Below are positions 18,414 through 28,200 of a stretch of 64,000 bases of DNA, piece by piece. The position numbers were made by a program, and so were the translations under genes. The stretch's first letter is position 1. The number at the start of each line of letters is the position of its first letter. The notes beneath the pieces were generated by a model. The model ran no database searches. It saw only the letters and a program-made list of their open reading frames with translations, and was not told the DNA's origin. Where the stretch lies: the NCBI GenBank assembly GCA_023229425.1, contig JALNZG010000002.1, positions 62,001 to 126,000 on the forward strand, in the 5' to 3' direction. The DNA is from Ignavibacteriaceae bacterium. GTDB lineage: Bacteria > Bacteroidota > Ignavibacteria > Ignavibacteriales > Ignavibacteriaceae.

Positions 18414-18935
18414 TTAAAATAATAGTTGTAAGCAATTTAAGAAATTTTTATAAAAATCAATTGAATCATCGTTATTAATTGAAATTTGTACACTAAATAT
18501 TTTGGAATTCCCCGGCATGACTGATCCAATTTTCACTTCAGCCGATAATTTTTCCGCACAAAATTTTTGAAATAGAGAAGTTTCTTCTCCAAGAGAAATT
18601 AAAGCATCATAAGAATAAATTTTTAACCGGTGCAGAAGTTTTAACTTCGGAAAACCAAGCTTGTTTTTATCTGTCGGGAAGTATTCCTCAAACCGGTATG
18701 GACTTTTATCTTTGATCAGGTGCATCGCTAAATTATTTGCAACCATTGTAACATGGAGCTTTTTAGAAAGCAGAAATTCGGCAACCGATAAAGCATTTTG
18801 AAAATCGGTTTCGGCTTCTGGCATAAGCAAAACAAAATTTTTCGCACCTGAAAGAATCCCGTTAAATTTTATCACTACACCTTTCCGGCGCTTTGCGGTT
18901 AAAAAGAAATAGCTATTAATAAGAAAATTTTTCAT
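18414..18935 (-). CDS. Unknown protein, possibly GT9-like fold
   Basis: A 173-residue protein of unknown function with no membrane helix after the first hydrophobic stretch. The strand/helix pattern, including NFVLLMPEAETDFQNALSVA near 33-52, HVTMVANNL and YSYDALISLGEETSLFQKFC, is reminiscent of half a heptosyltransferase (GT9) or Rossmann-like fold. Small proteins of similar size sit next to ligA in other Bacteroidota (DUF6913-like), but I cannot assign it. It overlaps ligA by four bases (ATGA) and is followed by the STAS gene after three bases, so it is co-expressed with both. Confidence 0.6.
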   Translation of the reverse strand: MKNFLINSYFFLTAKRRKGVVIKFNGILSGAKNFVLLMPEAETDFQNALSVAEFLLSKKLHVTMVANNLAMHLIKDKSPYRFEEYFPTDKNKLGFPKLKLLHRLKIYSYDALISLGEETSLFQKFCAEKLSAEVKIGSVMPGNSKIFSVQISINNDDSIDFYKNFLNCLQLLF

Positions 18936-20959
18936 GTTCCTGACACACTTTTTAACATTTCAAGAAAATCATTTTCGGTAAGAATTTTTATCCCTAAGGT
19001 TTGCGCTTTATCCAATTTTGAACCGGAAGCTTCTCCAGCTAAAACAAAATCGGTTTTTTTACTTACACTTGAAATAACTTTGCCGCCAAAGTTGATAATT
19101 TTTTCTCCAGCTTCTTCACGGCTGAAATTTTCTAACGACCCGGTTAACACAAACGATTTATTAATAAAAACATTTTCTGAAATTGTTTTTTTCTCTGTAG
19201 AAAAAATAAGTCCATGGTGTTGCAGCCGCTCAATAATAATCAGATTTTTATCATCGCAGAAAAACTGTAAAATACTTTCGGCAATGCTTTCCCCGATTTC
19301 AAAAACATTTATCAATTCTTCTTTTGTCGCTTTTCGCAAATTCTCCAAAGAAAGGAAATGGTCAGCTAATTTTTTTGCAACTCCGGCGCCAACGTAGCGG
19401 ATTCCAATTGCAAAAAGAACTTTGGAAAAAGGCTGCCGCTTACTTTTTTCAATAGAAGAGAGAAGATTGTCAATACTTTTTTCGCCAAGCCGTTCAATTT
19501 GGATTAATGTTTCACGATGATTTTTTAAATCGTAAATGTCCGCAACATTCTTTAAGATTTTTTCTTCAACAAATAAGTCCACCAATGCTTCGCCAAGACC
19601 TTCAATATCCATTGCAGTACGCGAAGCAAAGTGTTCAAGTTTCCCTTTTATTTGTGCTGGACATTCAAGATTTTCACAATACAATGCAACTTCATCTTCG
19701 GGTTGATATAAAACCGAATTGCAACCAGGACAATTTATCGGTGGTTCTGTCGGCAGCGAATCAACTTTTCTTTCATCTAAAAGAACGGAAACAATTTTAG
19801 GAATTACATCTCCGCCTTTTTCGAGAACAACCAGATCATTCACACGAATATCTTTACGGTGTATCTCTTCCAAATTGTGAAGTGTTGCCCTGCTTATAGT
19901 TGAGCCGGCGAGAAAAACCGGATCTAGCTCAGCGACGGGAGTAACCGCACCTGTTCTGCCAACTTGCCAGGTAATCGCTTTTAACAAAGTTGTTGCCTGC
20001 TTTGCTTTAAATTTGAACGCCACTGCCCAGCGCGGAGATTTTGCAATACTTCCTAAAATATTTTGCTGACGAATTGCATTTACTTTTATCACTGCACCGT
20101 CAATTTCGAATGGAAGTGAATCACGCTGTTCTTCAAACTTGCGGCACACATGGAGAACTTCTTCAATTGATTTACAAACCTGAAAATCTTTGTTTATCCT
20201 GAACCCAAGCGCGCTGAGCAACTCCAAATTATCGTTTTGCTGTTGCAGTCCGGTTTGCTTGCTCAACAAGTAGTATGTAAAAATTTTTAGCGGGCGCTTT
20301 GAAACCAATTGCGAATCTTGAAGTTTCAAAGTTCCGGCAGAAGAATTTCTCGGATTGGCAAAAAGTTTTTCACCGCGCTTTTCGCGTTCTATGTTTAACA
20401 GCTTAAAGTCCTTAATATCCATATAAATTTCGCCGCGCACTTCAATATTGGTTAAAGAAAATATCGGATGGGGATAATTTTTCAATTTCAACGGAACAGA
20501 TTTTATTGTCTTCACATTTTGTGTGATTTCTTCGCCGGTTGTTCCATCGCCGCGTGTAGCCGCTGTTTTCAATTTACCGTCAACGTAATTTATACTAACG
20601 GAAGCACCGTCAATTTTATATTCTACCACATATTCAACTTTTTCATTCTCACCAAGAATTTCTTTCACGCGTCTGTCAAAATCCAAGACTTCACTTTCGC
20701 TATAAGTGTTTGCCAAACTTATCATCGGGAATTGATGTGTCACCGGTTTAAATTGCTTTGTTAAATCCTTTCCGACGCGCTGAGTGGGAGATTCGAGATT
20801 GAAAAACTGTGGATTCTCGGATTCTAATTTTTCCAATTCTTTAAAAAGTAGATCATAATCATAATCACTAACTAAAGGTTCGGCAAGAACATAATAGTGA
20901 TAGTCGTAAAGGTGAATTTTTTCACGAAGCTCATGCAACAGCTCTTCAGCACTTTTCAT
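18932..20959 (-). CDS. ligA: NAD-dependent DNA ligase
   Basis: A 675-residue ligase that seals nicks in replication and repair using NAD+. The order is: Ia domain (LYDYHYYVLAEPLVSDYDYD), adenylation domain with VVEYKIDGASVSIN (catalytic Lys near residue 117) and TRGDGTTGEEIT, OB fold, a four-cysteine zinc finger starting CPGCNSVLY near 408 with its second pair in CENLECP, helix-hairpin-helix repeats (AMDIEGLGEALVDLF, IGIRYVGAGVAKKLADHF), and a C-terminal BRCT domain. Length is normal for the family. It lies three bases after the HTH protein gene. Confidence 0.96.
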   Translation of the reverse strand: MKSAEELLHELREKIHLYDYHYYVLAEPLVSDYDYDLLFKELEKLESENPQFFNLESPTQRVGKDLTKQFKPVTHQFPMISLANTYSESEVLDFDRRVKEILGENEKVEYVVEYKIDGASVSINYVDGKLKTAATRGDGTTGEEITQNVKTIKSVPLKLKNYPHPIFSLTNIEVRGEIYMDIKDFKLLNIEREKRGEKLFANPRNSSAGTLKLQDSQLVSKRPLKIFTYYLLSKQTGLQQQNDNLELLSALGFRINKDFQVCKSIEEVLHVCRKFEEQRDSLPFEIDGAVIKVNAIRQQNILGSIAKSPRWAVAFKFKAKQATTLLKAITWQVGRTGAVTPVAELDPVFLAGSTISRATLHNLEEIHRKDIRVNDLVVLEKGGDVIPKIVSVLLDERKVDSLPTEPPINCPGCNSVLYQPEDEVALYCENLECPAQIKGKLEHFASRTAMDIEGLGEALVDLFVEEKILKNVADIYDLKNHRETLIQIERLGEKSIDNLLSSIEKSKRQPFSKVLFAIGIRYVGAGVAKKLADHFLSLENLRKATKEELINVFEIGESIAESILQFFCDDKNLIIIERLQHHGLIFSTEKKTISENVFINKSFVLTGSLENFSREEAGEKIINFGGKVISSVSKKTDFVLAGEASGSKLDKAQTLGIKILTENDFLEMLKSVSGT

Positions 20960-20962
20960 TGC

Positions 20963-21808
20963 TTATTGTTTTTGTGTTTGGGGCTGATCAAGATTTGTTA
21001 TTCCATCTTTTGTAATTTCAATAATTGCACGTCTTGTCATAACCGGTTTGAATTCAAGAGGATGATTGTTTAAAATGAATTTTACGGCTCCGGGATTGCC
21101 GATCGTCATCGAAAATTTTGCTAGAGCTTTTATTTCGATCGTTGAATTGGGATACAAAAAATATTCTTTTAGTGATCCATTATCAAAAATCACCTTAAGC
21201 CATGAAGAATCTTTTGAAGATATGGTTAGCACAAGGCTATCCGAAACGGCGGAAGCAAGAGAAGAATCAACCGGGACAGTATCTTCTTCGTATCTTTCTT
21301 TATTTTCTTGAATGGATTCTTCATACGGTCTTTCAGTAACTATCACATCAGCGCCCTGTTTTATTACAAACCAATAAATCAAAATGAATAGAACAAAGAG
21401 AGCGCCGGCGCCAATACTTATAAGTTGCTTTGTAGTAAAGGAAATTTTTTTAACATGTGTGTATGTCTTTTGGAGTTGGTCATCAGTTATTAATTTTGGA
21501 GAAAACGAAATCGGGTGAATTTCTTTTACTGTTTCTTTTTCTAACTGTTGTTCTTCAAGCGGTTTTCCTTCTTTTGCAAATTTGTATTTTTGAAGCACCG
21601 TGTGTTCGAGTAGTCCGACACACTTTGCATATTCCCTGAGAAAAGATTTTATATATAAATCCTCGAGAAATGAAAAATCTCCGCTTTCCATTTTTAGAAG
21701 AAATTTCAAATCCATTTTTATTTTTACGGCAACTTGTTCAGGAGTCAACCGGATTTCTTCACGGGCTTTTACTAATTCTTCAGCTAATTGTTGAAACATC
21801 GCGTTCAT
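20963..21808 (-). CDS. RodZ-like HTH membrane protein
   Basis: A 281-residue protein with a Cro/CI-type helix-turn-helix (about residues 8-70: LVKAREEIRLTPEQVAVKIK, then SFLREYAKCVGL), one membrane helix near 130-150 (LISIGAGALFVLFILIYWFV) and an extracytoplasmic DUF4115 beta-domain with SSWLKVIFDNGSLKEYFLYP. This is the RodZ layout, which links MreB to the cell wall in rods. The match is by architecture, so I leave the gene symbol empty. It lies between rsmB and ligA. M1 or M4 could be the start. Confidence 0.8.
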   Translation of the reverse strand: MNAMFQQLAEELVKAREEIRLTPEQVAVKIKMDLKFLLKMESGDFSFLEDLYIKSFLREYAKCVGLLEHTVLQKYKFAKEGKPLEEQQLEKETVKEIHPISFSPKLITDDQLQKTYTHVKKISFTTKQLISIGAGALFVLFILIYWFVIKQGADVIVTERPYEESIQENKERYEEDTVPVDSSLASAVSDSLVLTISSKDSSWLKVIFDNGSLKEYFLYPNSTIEIKALAKFSMTIGNPGAVKFILNNHPLEFKPVMTRRAIIEITKDGITNLDQPQTQKQ

Positions 21809-21826
21809 AACGGCTACCTAAAATTT

Positions 21827-23149
21827 CTATGAATTTCTTATGATTCTTGCGGCAAAAGCGCCATCCATCTTATGAATGTGTGGATAGGTTTGCACGCATC
21901 CATTTTCATCCACAACTTCCAATGGAACATATTGCTGAGCATTGTCTAAACTAAAATTAGGATTTGCATCAAGAAATTTTTTCACAATTTCGTAATTTTC
22001 TTCAGGCTCAATTGTGCATGTGCTGTACACAACCGCTCCACCTATTTTAACCAATGTTGAAGCTTTCTTTAATAACTTGAATTGTGTCTCTGCTAATTTT
22101 CTTATATCCAGTAAATCTTTTTTCCATTTTATGTCCGGTTTTTTACAAAGCGTTCCCATCCCGGAACAAGGAACATCTGCCAAAACCGCATCAAAAAGAT
22201 TTCCGTTTTGATATTCAAGAGCGTCAGTGGCAACAGTTTTTACCGAAGTAATTGCTAATCGTTGAAGACTTTTTTCTACCATTAATAACCTTGCATCAAA
22301 TTTATCGAGAGCGATTATTTCACCGTTATCTTCAATCAGGTTTGCAAGGTAAGCAGATTTACCACCGGGAGCGGCACAGAGATCAAGTAGGCGCATGCCG
22401 GGTTTTACATCTAACAAGCGGCAAGCTAAACTTGCGCTTTCATCTTGAATATTAAAATATCCTTCCGTAAAATACTGCCACTGCGTAATATTTGACAGGT
22501 TTGTCAATTTCAGAAATTCAGGATAATATTTTCCTTTTATAAATTTTAAATTGACGGCACATAAAAGATTTTCAAAATCGTGCAGAGTAACTTTTTTTGT
22601 ATTAACCCGCAAAGTCAAAACAGGCCTTTCGTTGTTTGCTGCAAGAAGAGCTTCTGTTGCTTCTCTTCCAAATCTTGGAAGCCATCTTTTAATAATCCAG
22701 GTAGGATGAGAATAATATGTCGCTAAATAACCAATTTCGTCCTGCAACGGATCAGGATAGCGTAAACTGTCTTTGCTCTTTAAGATGTTTCGCAAAATTG
22801 CATTGGTAATGTCGGCAGGTTTTTGCCCCTGTAATTTTTTCACAAACTCAACTGCTTCGTTCACTGCGGCATATTCAGGTACTTTATCAAGGAACATAAT
22901 TTGATAAAGTGCAACCCGCAAAGCATTTTTTAATATCGGGATAGCTTTTGAAAATTGCCCTTTATAAAATCCGCTTAAGATCCAATCTAACCTACCCATC
23001 CAGCGGATAACACCGTGAACAATTTCATAGAGCAGAGCTTTATCCTGCCCGGAAAAATCTGAGTTGCGTAATTCTTTATCAAGCACTTTGTCTAAATATG
23101 CATCAGTCCGTTCAACGCGATTTAAGATTTTAACAGCATGTCCTCGCAC
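21827..23149 (-). CDS. rsmB: 16S rRNA m5C967 methyltransferase
   Basis: A protein of at least 440 residues with an N-terminal NusB-like RNA-binding domain (AVKILNRVERTDAYL, then DKALLYEIVHGVIRWMGRLD) and a C-terminal SAM-dependent methyltransferase of the NOL1/NOP2/Sun family. The SAM site is LLDLCAAPGGKSAYLA near 256. The two catalytic cysteines are in DVPCSGMGT and YSTCTIEPEENYEIV. GTG at 23147-23149 is the only standard start, but it has no ribosome site; the frame stays open upstream and GAGG lies eight bases before an in-frame ATT at 23204-23206. Confidence 0.92.
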   Translation of the reverse strand: MRGHAVKILNRVERTDAYLDKVLDKELRNSDFSGQDKALLYEIVHGVIRWMGRLDWILSGFYKGQFSKAIPILKNALRVALYQIMFLDKVPEYAAVNEAVEFVKKLQGQKPADITNAILRNILKSKDSLRYPDPLQDEIGYLATYYSHPTWIIKRWLPRFGREATEALLAANNERPVLTLRVNTKKVTLHDFENLLCAVNLKFIKGKYYPEFLKLTNLSNITQWQYFTEGYFNIQDESASLACRLLDVKPGMRLLDLCAAPGGKSAYLANLIEDNGEIIALDKFDARLLMVEKSLQRLAITSVKTVATDALEYQNGNLFDAVLADVPCSGMGTLCKKPDIKWKKDLLDIRKLAETQFKLLKKASTLVKIGGAVVYSTCTIEPEENYEIVKKFLDANPNFSLDNAQQYVPLEVVDENGCVQTYPHIHKMDGAFAARIIRNS

Positions 23150-23201
23150 GCCGCAATAAATATCTTTTACAAGATGTTCTTCTAATTTTACAATTTCACC
23201 G

Positions 23202-24467
23202 TTAATAAGGATATCCTCTTTTTCTTCTTTCTTTTTGGGTTAAGTCGAAAATTTTTCTAAATAATTTTTCTTCGGCTTCATCCATAACTTTGTTTCTTCT
23301 TGCCATAACCCGTTTGGCTGTTTCAATACTTCGCTCGATGTCATAAGTTGTTACCGCATCGCTTCCGCCCCATGAATATGAGGGTAAATACTTTGGAGGA
23401 AATCCGGCGCCGAAAATATTGCATGCGAAGCCTACAACCGTTCCGGTGTTGAACATTGTATTAATAGCGGTCTTTGATTGATCGCCGATAATAACTCCAA
23501 GAAATTGAGAACCGGAATCTATAACTTCTCCGTTGACGTACATTCTAACGTTTCCGTAATTGTTTTTCAAGTCGCTGCAATTAGTATCAGCGCCAATGTT
23601 CACCCAGCTTCCTAAATATGCATGTCCTAAAAATCCCGAGTGCTGTTTATTTGTGAATGGGGAGATAATAGAATCTTCGACTTCACCGCCGACTTTACAA
23701 ATTCTTCCGATACTTACATTTTCATAAATTCGCGCACAGCTTTTTACCTGGCTTGATTTTCCAACATACACCGGACCTTCAATTACAGCGTTAGGAAAAA
23801 CAACCGCATTTTCATCAAGATAAATCGGTCCGGGAGAAGCATCTAATACGGCACCGGGTTTTATTTCAGCTCCTTCGGCAATAAAAATATTTTCTTTTTC
23901 TATTAAGTGGGCGCCGTCAAAAATTTTGCCATGATGCATATCCCTTTTTTTTGATTTCGTATAAAAAGAAAAATCTTTTAACATTTCTTTATGATTATTA
24001 TTTATCACATCCCAAATATAATTGACGCAGGGAATATCAACCTTCTCAATTTTTACACCGTCAAAATTTGAAAGAGTAAGTAAGTCGTGGATATTATTTT
24101 TTACTTCGTTTAACTTTTTGCCGGAGATCCGTGCTGCGATTAGAGTATCATCCTTACCTACAAAAACTTTGTTTGTTTTATCTTTTAGGGAAAGCAGTTC
24201 TGAAATATTTTCCGGCGCTAAAATTCTTCCGTTGATGAAGAGGCAATCATCATCCTCAATTTTATTAATGCATAAACCGGGATATGTTGAAATGAGAAAT
24301 GATTCAAGATAAGGACGTGTATGAAGCGAAACTTTTATTCCGGGATACTCGCGGATAATTTTTTCTTTAAGTGATGAAATACCGCAAACTAAATCATACG
24401 TAGGGCGAGAAAAAGTAAGCGGTTCCAACCGGTCAAAATATAAATCTTCAAAAATGCAGATTTCCAT
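23202..24467 (-). CDS. GlmU-like sugar nucleotidyltransferase/acetyltransferase (Bacteroidota type)
   Basis: A 421-residue protein of the alternative GlmU family. The N-terminal nucleotidyltransferase-like half begins ICIFEDLYFDRLEPLTFSRP; the C-terminal half is a left-handed beta-helix with hexapeptides such as IEGPVYVGKSSQVKSCARIY and the block FLGHAYLGSWVNIGADTNCS near 280-299. The family probably makes UDP-N-acetylglucosamine or a related nucleotide sugar in Bacteroidota that lack classical GlmU. The usual GxGTRM loop is absent at the N-terminus, as is typical. It heads the long minus-strand operon; AAGAGGAAGGA precedes its ATG. Confidence 0.85.
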   Translation of the reverse strand: MEICIFEDLYFDRLEPLTFSRPTYDLVCGISSLKEKIIREYPGIKVSLHTRPYLESFLISTYPGLCINKIEDDDCLFINGRILAPENISELLSLKDKTNKVFVGKDDTLIAARISGKKLNEVKNNIHDLLTLSNFDGVKIEKVDIPCVNYIWDVINNNHKEMLKDFSFYTKSKKRDMHHGKIFDGAHLIEKENIFIAEGAEIKPGAVLDASPGPIYLDENAVVFPNAVIEGPVYVGKSSQVKSCARIYENVSIGRICKVGGEVEDSIISPFTNKQHSGFLGHAYLGSWVNIGADTNCSDLKNNYGNVRMYVNGEVIDSGSQFLGVIIGDQSKTAINTMFNTGTVVGFACNIFGAGFPPKYLPSYSWGGSDAVTTYDIERSIETAKRVMARRNKVMDEAEEKLFRKIFDLTQKERRKRGYPY

Positions 24468-24658
24468 AGCAATCCTTCCTCTTCTAATAATTAGATACTA
24501 CTTAACTTACGCAGGAAATTAAGATTATTCTTAATCTTGTTGTTAATCTTAATCTGCTTTAAATACGCAAAACGAGTAAGATAAAGAAAAAGATTATGAT
24601 GGTTTCCCAAAACAACCGCATACCATAAGTACATAAGATAAATCTTTCAGCTAAAAAC

Positions 24659-24692
24659 AAAAAAAGCTATTACACAAGAGTGAATAGCTTTT
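24659..24692 (-). terminator. Rho-independent terminator of rpmE2
   Basis: Ten-base arms AAAAGCTATT (24662-24671) and AATAGCTTTT (24683-24692) pair around an 11-base loop. Read on the minus strand, the stem is followed by a run of seven T, 25 bases after the rpmE2 stop. Confidence 0.75.
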
Positions 24693-24716
24693 AATAACTA
24701 ACCAAAAAAGCTTAAA

Positions 24717-24968
24717 CTAGCTTTTTGCCTTTGCATATTTTTTATTGAATTTCTCAACTCTTCCTGCAGTATCAAGTAATTTTTGTTTCCCGGTAAAGAA
24801 TGGATGTGAACCGCTGGAAATTTCTAAGCGAACCAAAGGATACGATTTACCGTCTTCCCATTGAATGGTTTCATGGCTTTTAATTGTTGATCGGGTTAAA
24901 ATTGCAAAATCGCAAGAAAAATCTTTAAAGACTACTGGTCTGTAACTTGGATGAATTCCGTTTTTCAT
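24717..24968 (-). CDS. rpmE2: 50S ribosomal protein L31, type B
   Basis: An 83-residue ribosomal protein starting MKNGIHPSYRPVVFKDFSCD, with SGSHPFFTGKQKLLDTAGRV near 52-71 and a basic tail. The lack of the CxxC zinc motif and the longer C-terminus mark the zinc-independent type B form. A good ribosome site (AAGGTG) and a promoter lie upstream and a terminator lies downstream, so it is a one-gene unit. Zinc-free L31 is often used when zinc is scarce, but as the only copy visible here it may simply be the housekeeping form. Confidence 0.95.
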   Translation of the reverse strand: MKNGIHPSYRPVVFKDFSCDFAILTRSTIKSHETIQWEDGKSYPLVRLEISSGSHPFFTGKQKLLDTAGRVEKFNKKYAKAKS

Positions 24969-25275
24969 TTCAAAAACACCTTTTCTAACTAAATTATTTC
25001 ACTTTCTTGACCAAATATATTAATAATAAGGGAATTTCAAAAATATGTGTGCCCGAAAAAATCACTTTTTTAATTGATCTTGGTTTTTAATAATTTATTC
25101 TTGCAAATTAGAAAAGATTTTCTTTTCACTAACAATAATTGCCAGATTTGGAAAATTATTTTGGAAAACATTCGAAAAACCGTTAATTCATTTTGGTATA
25201 ATTTTTGGCTAAGTCTATGGACTATTCTCTTGAATAATTACTATCTATAATAACTTAATAATATTGGTAAGGAAA
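24969..25275. other. AT-rich divergent intergenic region, rpmE2 / nifJ
   Basis: A 307-base gap between divergent genes with no convincing open frame or RNA fold. It holds the rpmE2 promoter at its left end. On the plus strand the best nifJ promoter-like element is TATAAT at 25197-25202 followed by TTTTGG, but no TTTG at the right distance; AAGG lies just before the nifJ ATG. Confidence 0.5.
25012..25041 (-). promoter_or_regulatory. Candidate Bacteroidota-type promoter for rpmE2
   Basis: On the minus strand TTTG (25038-25041) and TATATTTG (25012-25019, a full TAnnTTTG match) are 18 bases apart, about 43 bases before the rpmE2 ATG. Confidence 0.5.
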
Positions 25276-28200
25276 ATGGAACGAAATAAAGTAACAATTG
25301 ATGGAAACGAAGCTGCCGGATACGTGGCATATCATACAAATGAAGTTTGTGCAATTTACCCGATTACTCCTTCTTCCCCGATGGGAGAATGGTCTGATCA
25401 ATGGGCATCGGAACAAAAGAAAAATATTTGGGGAACGATCCCTTTAGTTAGTGAATTACAAAGCGAGGGGGGAGCTTCCGGTTCCGTACATGGGGCTCTT
25501 CAAACCGGCGCTTTGACCACAACATTTACAGCATCACAAGGATTGCTTTTGATGATCCCAAACATGTATAAAATTGCCGGTGAATTAACCGCAACGGTTT
25601 TTCATGTTACTGCAAGATCAATCGCAGCGCAGGCATTATCAATTTTTGGCGATCATAGTGACGTTATGGCAACGCGCCAGACCGGTTTTGCAATGATCTG
25701 CTCAAATTCTGTTCAAGAAGTAATGGATTTTGCATTGATCGCTCAAGCCGCTACGCTTGAAGCGCGAATTCCTTTTCTTCACTTCTTCGATGGATTTAGA
25801 ACTTCCCACGAAGTAATGAAAATTGAACAATTGACCGTTGAAGATATGAAAACAATGATTGATGATGAGTTGGTTTTAGCTCATCGCAAACGCGGATTAA
25901 CGCCTGATGCTCCTGTTATGCGCGGAACCGCTCAAAATCCCGATGTTTATTTTCAAGGAAGAGAAACTGTAAATAAGTTTTACGAGGTTTGTCCTGCAAT
26001 TGTACAAAAACAAATGGATAAATTTGCCGGGATTGTGGGAAGACAGTATCATTTGTTCGATTATGTCGGCGCACCGGATGCAGAACGCATAATCATTTTA
26101 ATGGGAAGCGGTGCAGAAGCCGTTGACGAAACCGTTCAATATTTAATTAACAAAGAAGAAAAAGTCGGCGTTATTAAAGTTCGTTTGTATCGTCCTTTTT
26201 CAATTGAACATTTCATTAACGCGCTTCCAAAAACAACTAAAACAATTGCGGTCTTAGATAGAACGAAAGAGCCGGGCGCTAGCGACCCGCTTTATCTTGA
26301 TATCGTTAATGCTATTTCCGAACAATTCAATGACGGCATTTTACCGTTCGCATATCCGAAAATTGTCGGTGGGCGTTATGGACTTTCTTCAAAAGAATTT
26401 ACACCGGGAATGATCAAAGCCGTTTATGATGAACTGAAAAAAGATAAACCAAAAAATCATTTCGTTATCGGAATTAATGAAGACGTTATGCATTCAAGTT
26501 TGGAATACGATGCTGCATTCACCGTTGAAGCTCCCGAAACATTCAAGGGAAAATTCTACGGCTTGGGCGCAGATGGAACTGTTGGAGCAAATAAAAATTC
26601 GATCAAAATTATCGGCGAAGGAACTGATAATTTCGCTCAAGGTTATTTCGTTTATGACTCTAAAAAATCGGGTTCGACAACAACATCGCATTTGCGTTTC
26701 GGTCCTAAAGAATTAAAATCAACGTACTTAATTGATAAAGCAAACTTCATCGCATCGCATCAACAAACCTTTTTAGAAAAAATGGATATGTTGAAAGATG
26801 CTATCCCAGGAGCAACATTCTTATTAAATACACAAGAGCCGGTTGAGAAAGTGTGGGATACGCTTCCGGAAAAAATTCAACGCGATCTCGTTAATAAGAA
26901 AATGAAATTCTTCATTATTGATGCTTACAAAGTTGCCAACGATACCGGAATGGGCGCACGCATCAACACGATCATGCAGACATGCTTCTTTGCAATTTCA
27001 AATATCTTCCCGAAAGAAGAAGCAATTGCGCTTATCAAAAATGCCGTTAAAAAAACCTATGGCGCTAAAGGCGAAAAAATTGTTGAAATGAACTTTAACG
27101 CAATTGATCAAACTCTTGCCAACTTGCATGAAGTTGAAGTTCCCGCAACAGTTACAAGTAAAATTCAATTTATGCCTTACGTCTCCGGAAACGTTCCTGA
27201 CTTTGTTCGAGATGTTACCGCTGTAATGATCGCGGGCGAAGGAGATTCACTTCCTGTAAGCAAAATGCCGGTTGATGGAACATATCCAACGGGAACAAGT
27301 AAATTTGAAAAAAGAAATATTGCGCTTGAAGTGCCGGTGTGGGACGCGGAAGTTTGTATTCAATGCAACAAATGCGTTATCGTTTGTCCGCATGCTACAA
27401 TACGTGCAAAAATTTATGACGAATCTTTGTTAGCAAACAAACCGGAAACATTTAAATCAATTAAATTCAAAGCAAAAGATTTCGGCGATAATCTCTTTTA
27501 TACTATTCAAGTTGCTGTAGAAGATTGTACAGGATGCGGAATTTGTATTGATGTTTGCCCCGCAAAAAACAAAAAAGAAGTCCGCCTAAAAGCAATTAAC
27601 ATGGTGGAACAATTACCGATCCGCGAAACCGAACGAGCTAACTGGGACTTTTTTGAATCTCTTCCTTTATACGATAGAAGAAAACTGAATCCTGCCCAAG
27701 TAAAAGATTCGCAATTCCTCGAACCGTTGTTTGAATTCTCCGGCGCGTGTGCAGGCTGCGGTGAAACACCTTACGTTAAACTTGTAAGTCAGTTGTTCGG
27801 CGATAGAGCCATAATTGCAAACGCAACCGGCTGTTCTTCGATTTACGGCGGAAATTTACCGACAACTCCCTGGTCAAAGAACGCAGACGGCAGAGGACCG
27901 GCGTGGTCAAATTCATTGTTCGAAGACAACGCGGAATTCGGTTACGGTTTCCGGCTTGCCATCAACAAACACAATGAACAAGCAAAAGAATATTTGCAGA
28001 GACTTTCGGCTGAAGTCGGAGGTGAATTAGTTGAAGAAATAATGAATGCAGTTCAAAATGATGAAGTCGGAATTTATGAACAACGTGAGCATGTTGAAGC
28101 ATTAAAACAAAAATTAAATGATTACAAAACCACAAATCCGGGTAGTCCCAAAGCTTCTGAAGTTGAACATTTACTCAGTCTTGCAGATTATCTTGTTAAA

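Noticed and set aside
25264..25275. TTG start of nifJ
   Set aside because: The ATG at 25276 has AAGGA just upstream and gives the usual N-terminus.
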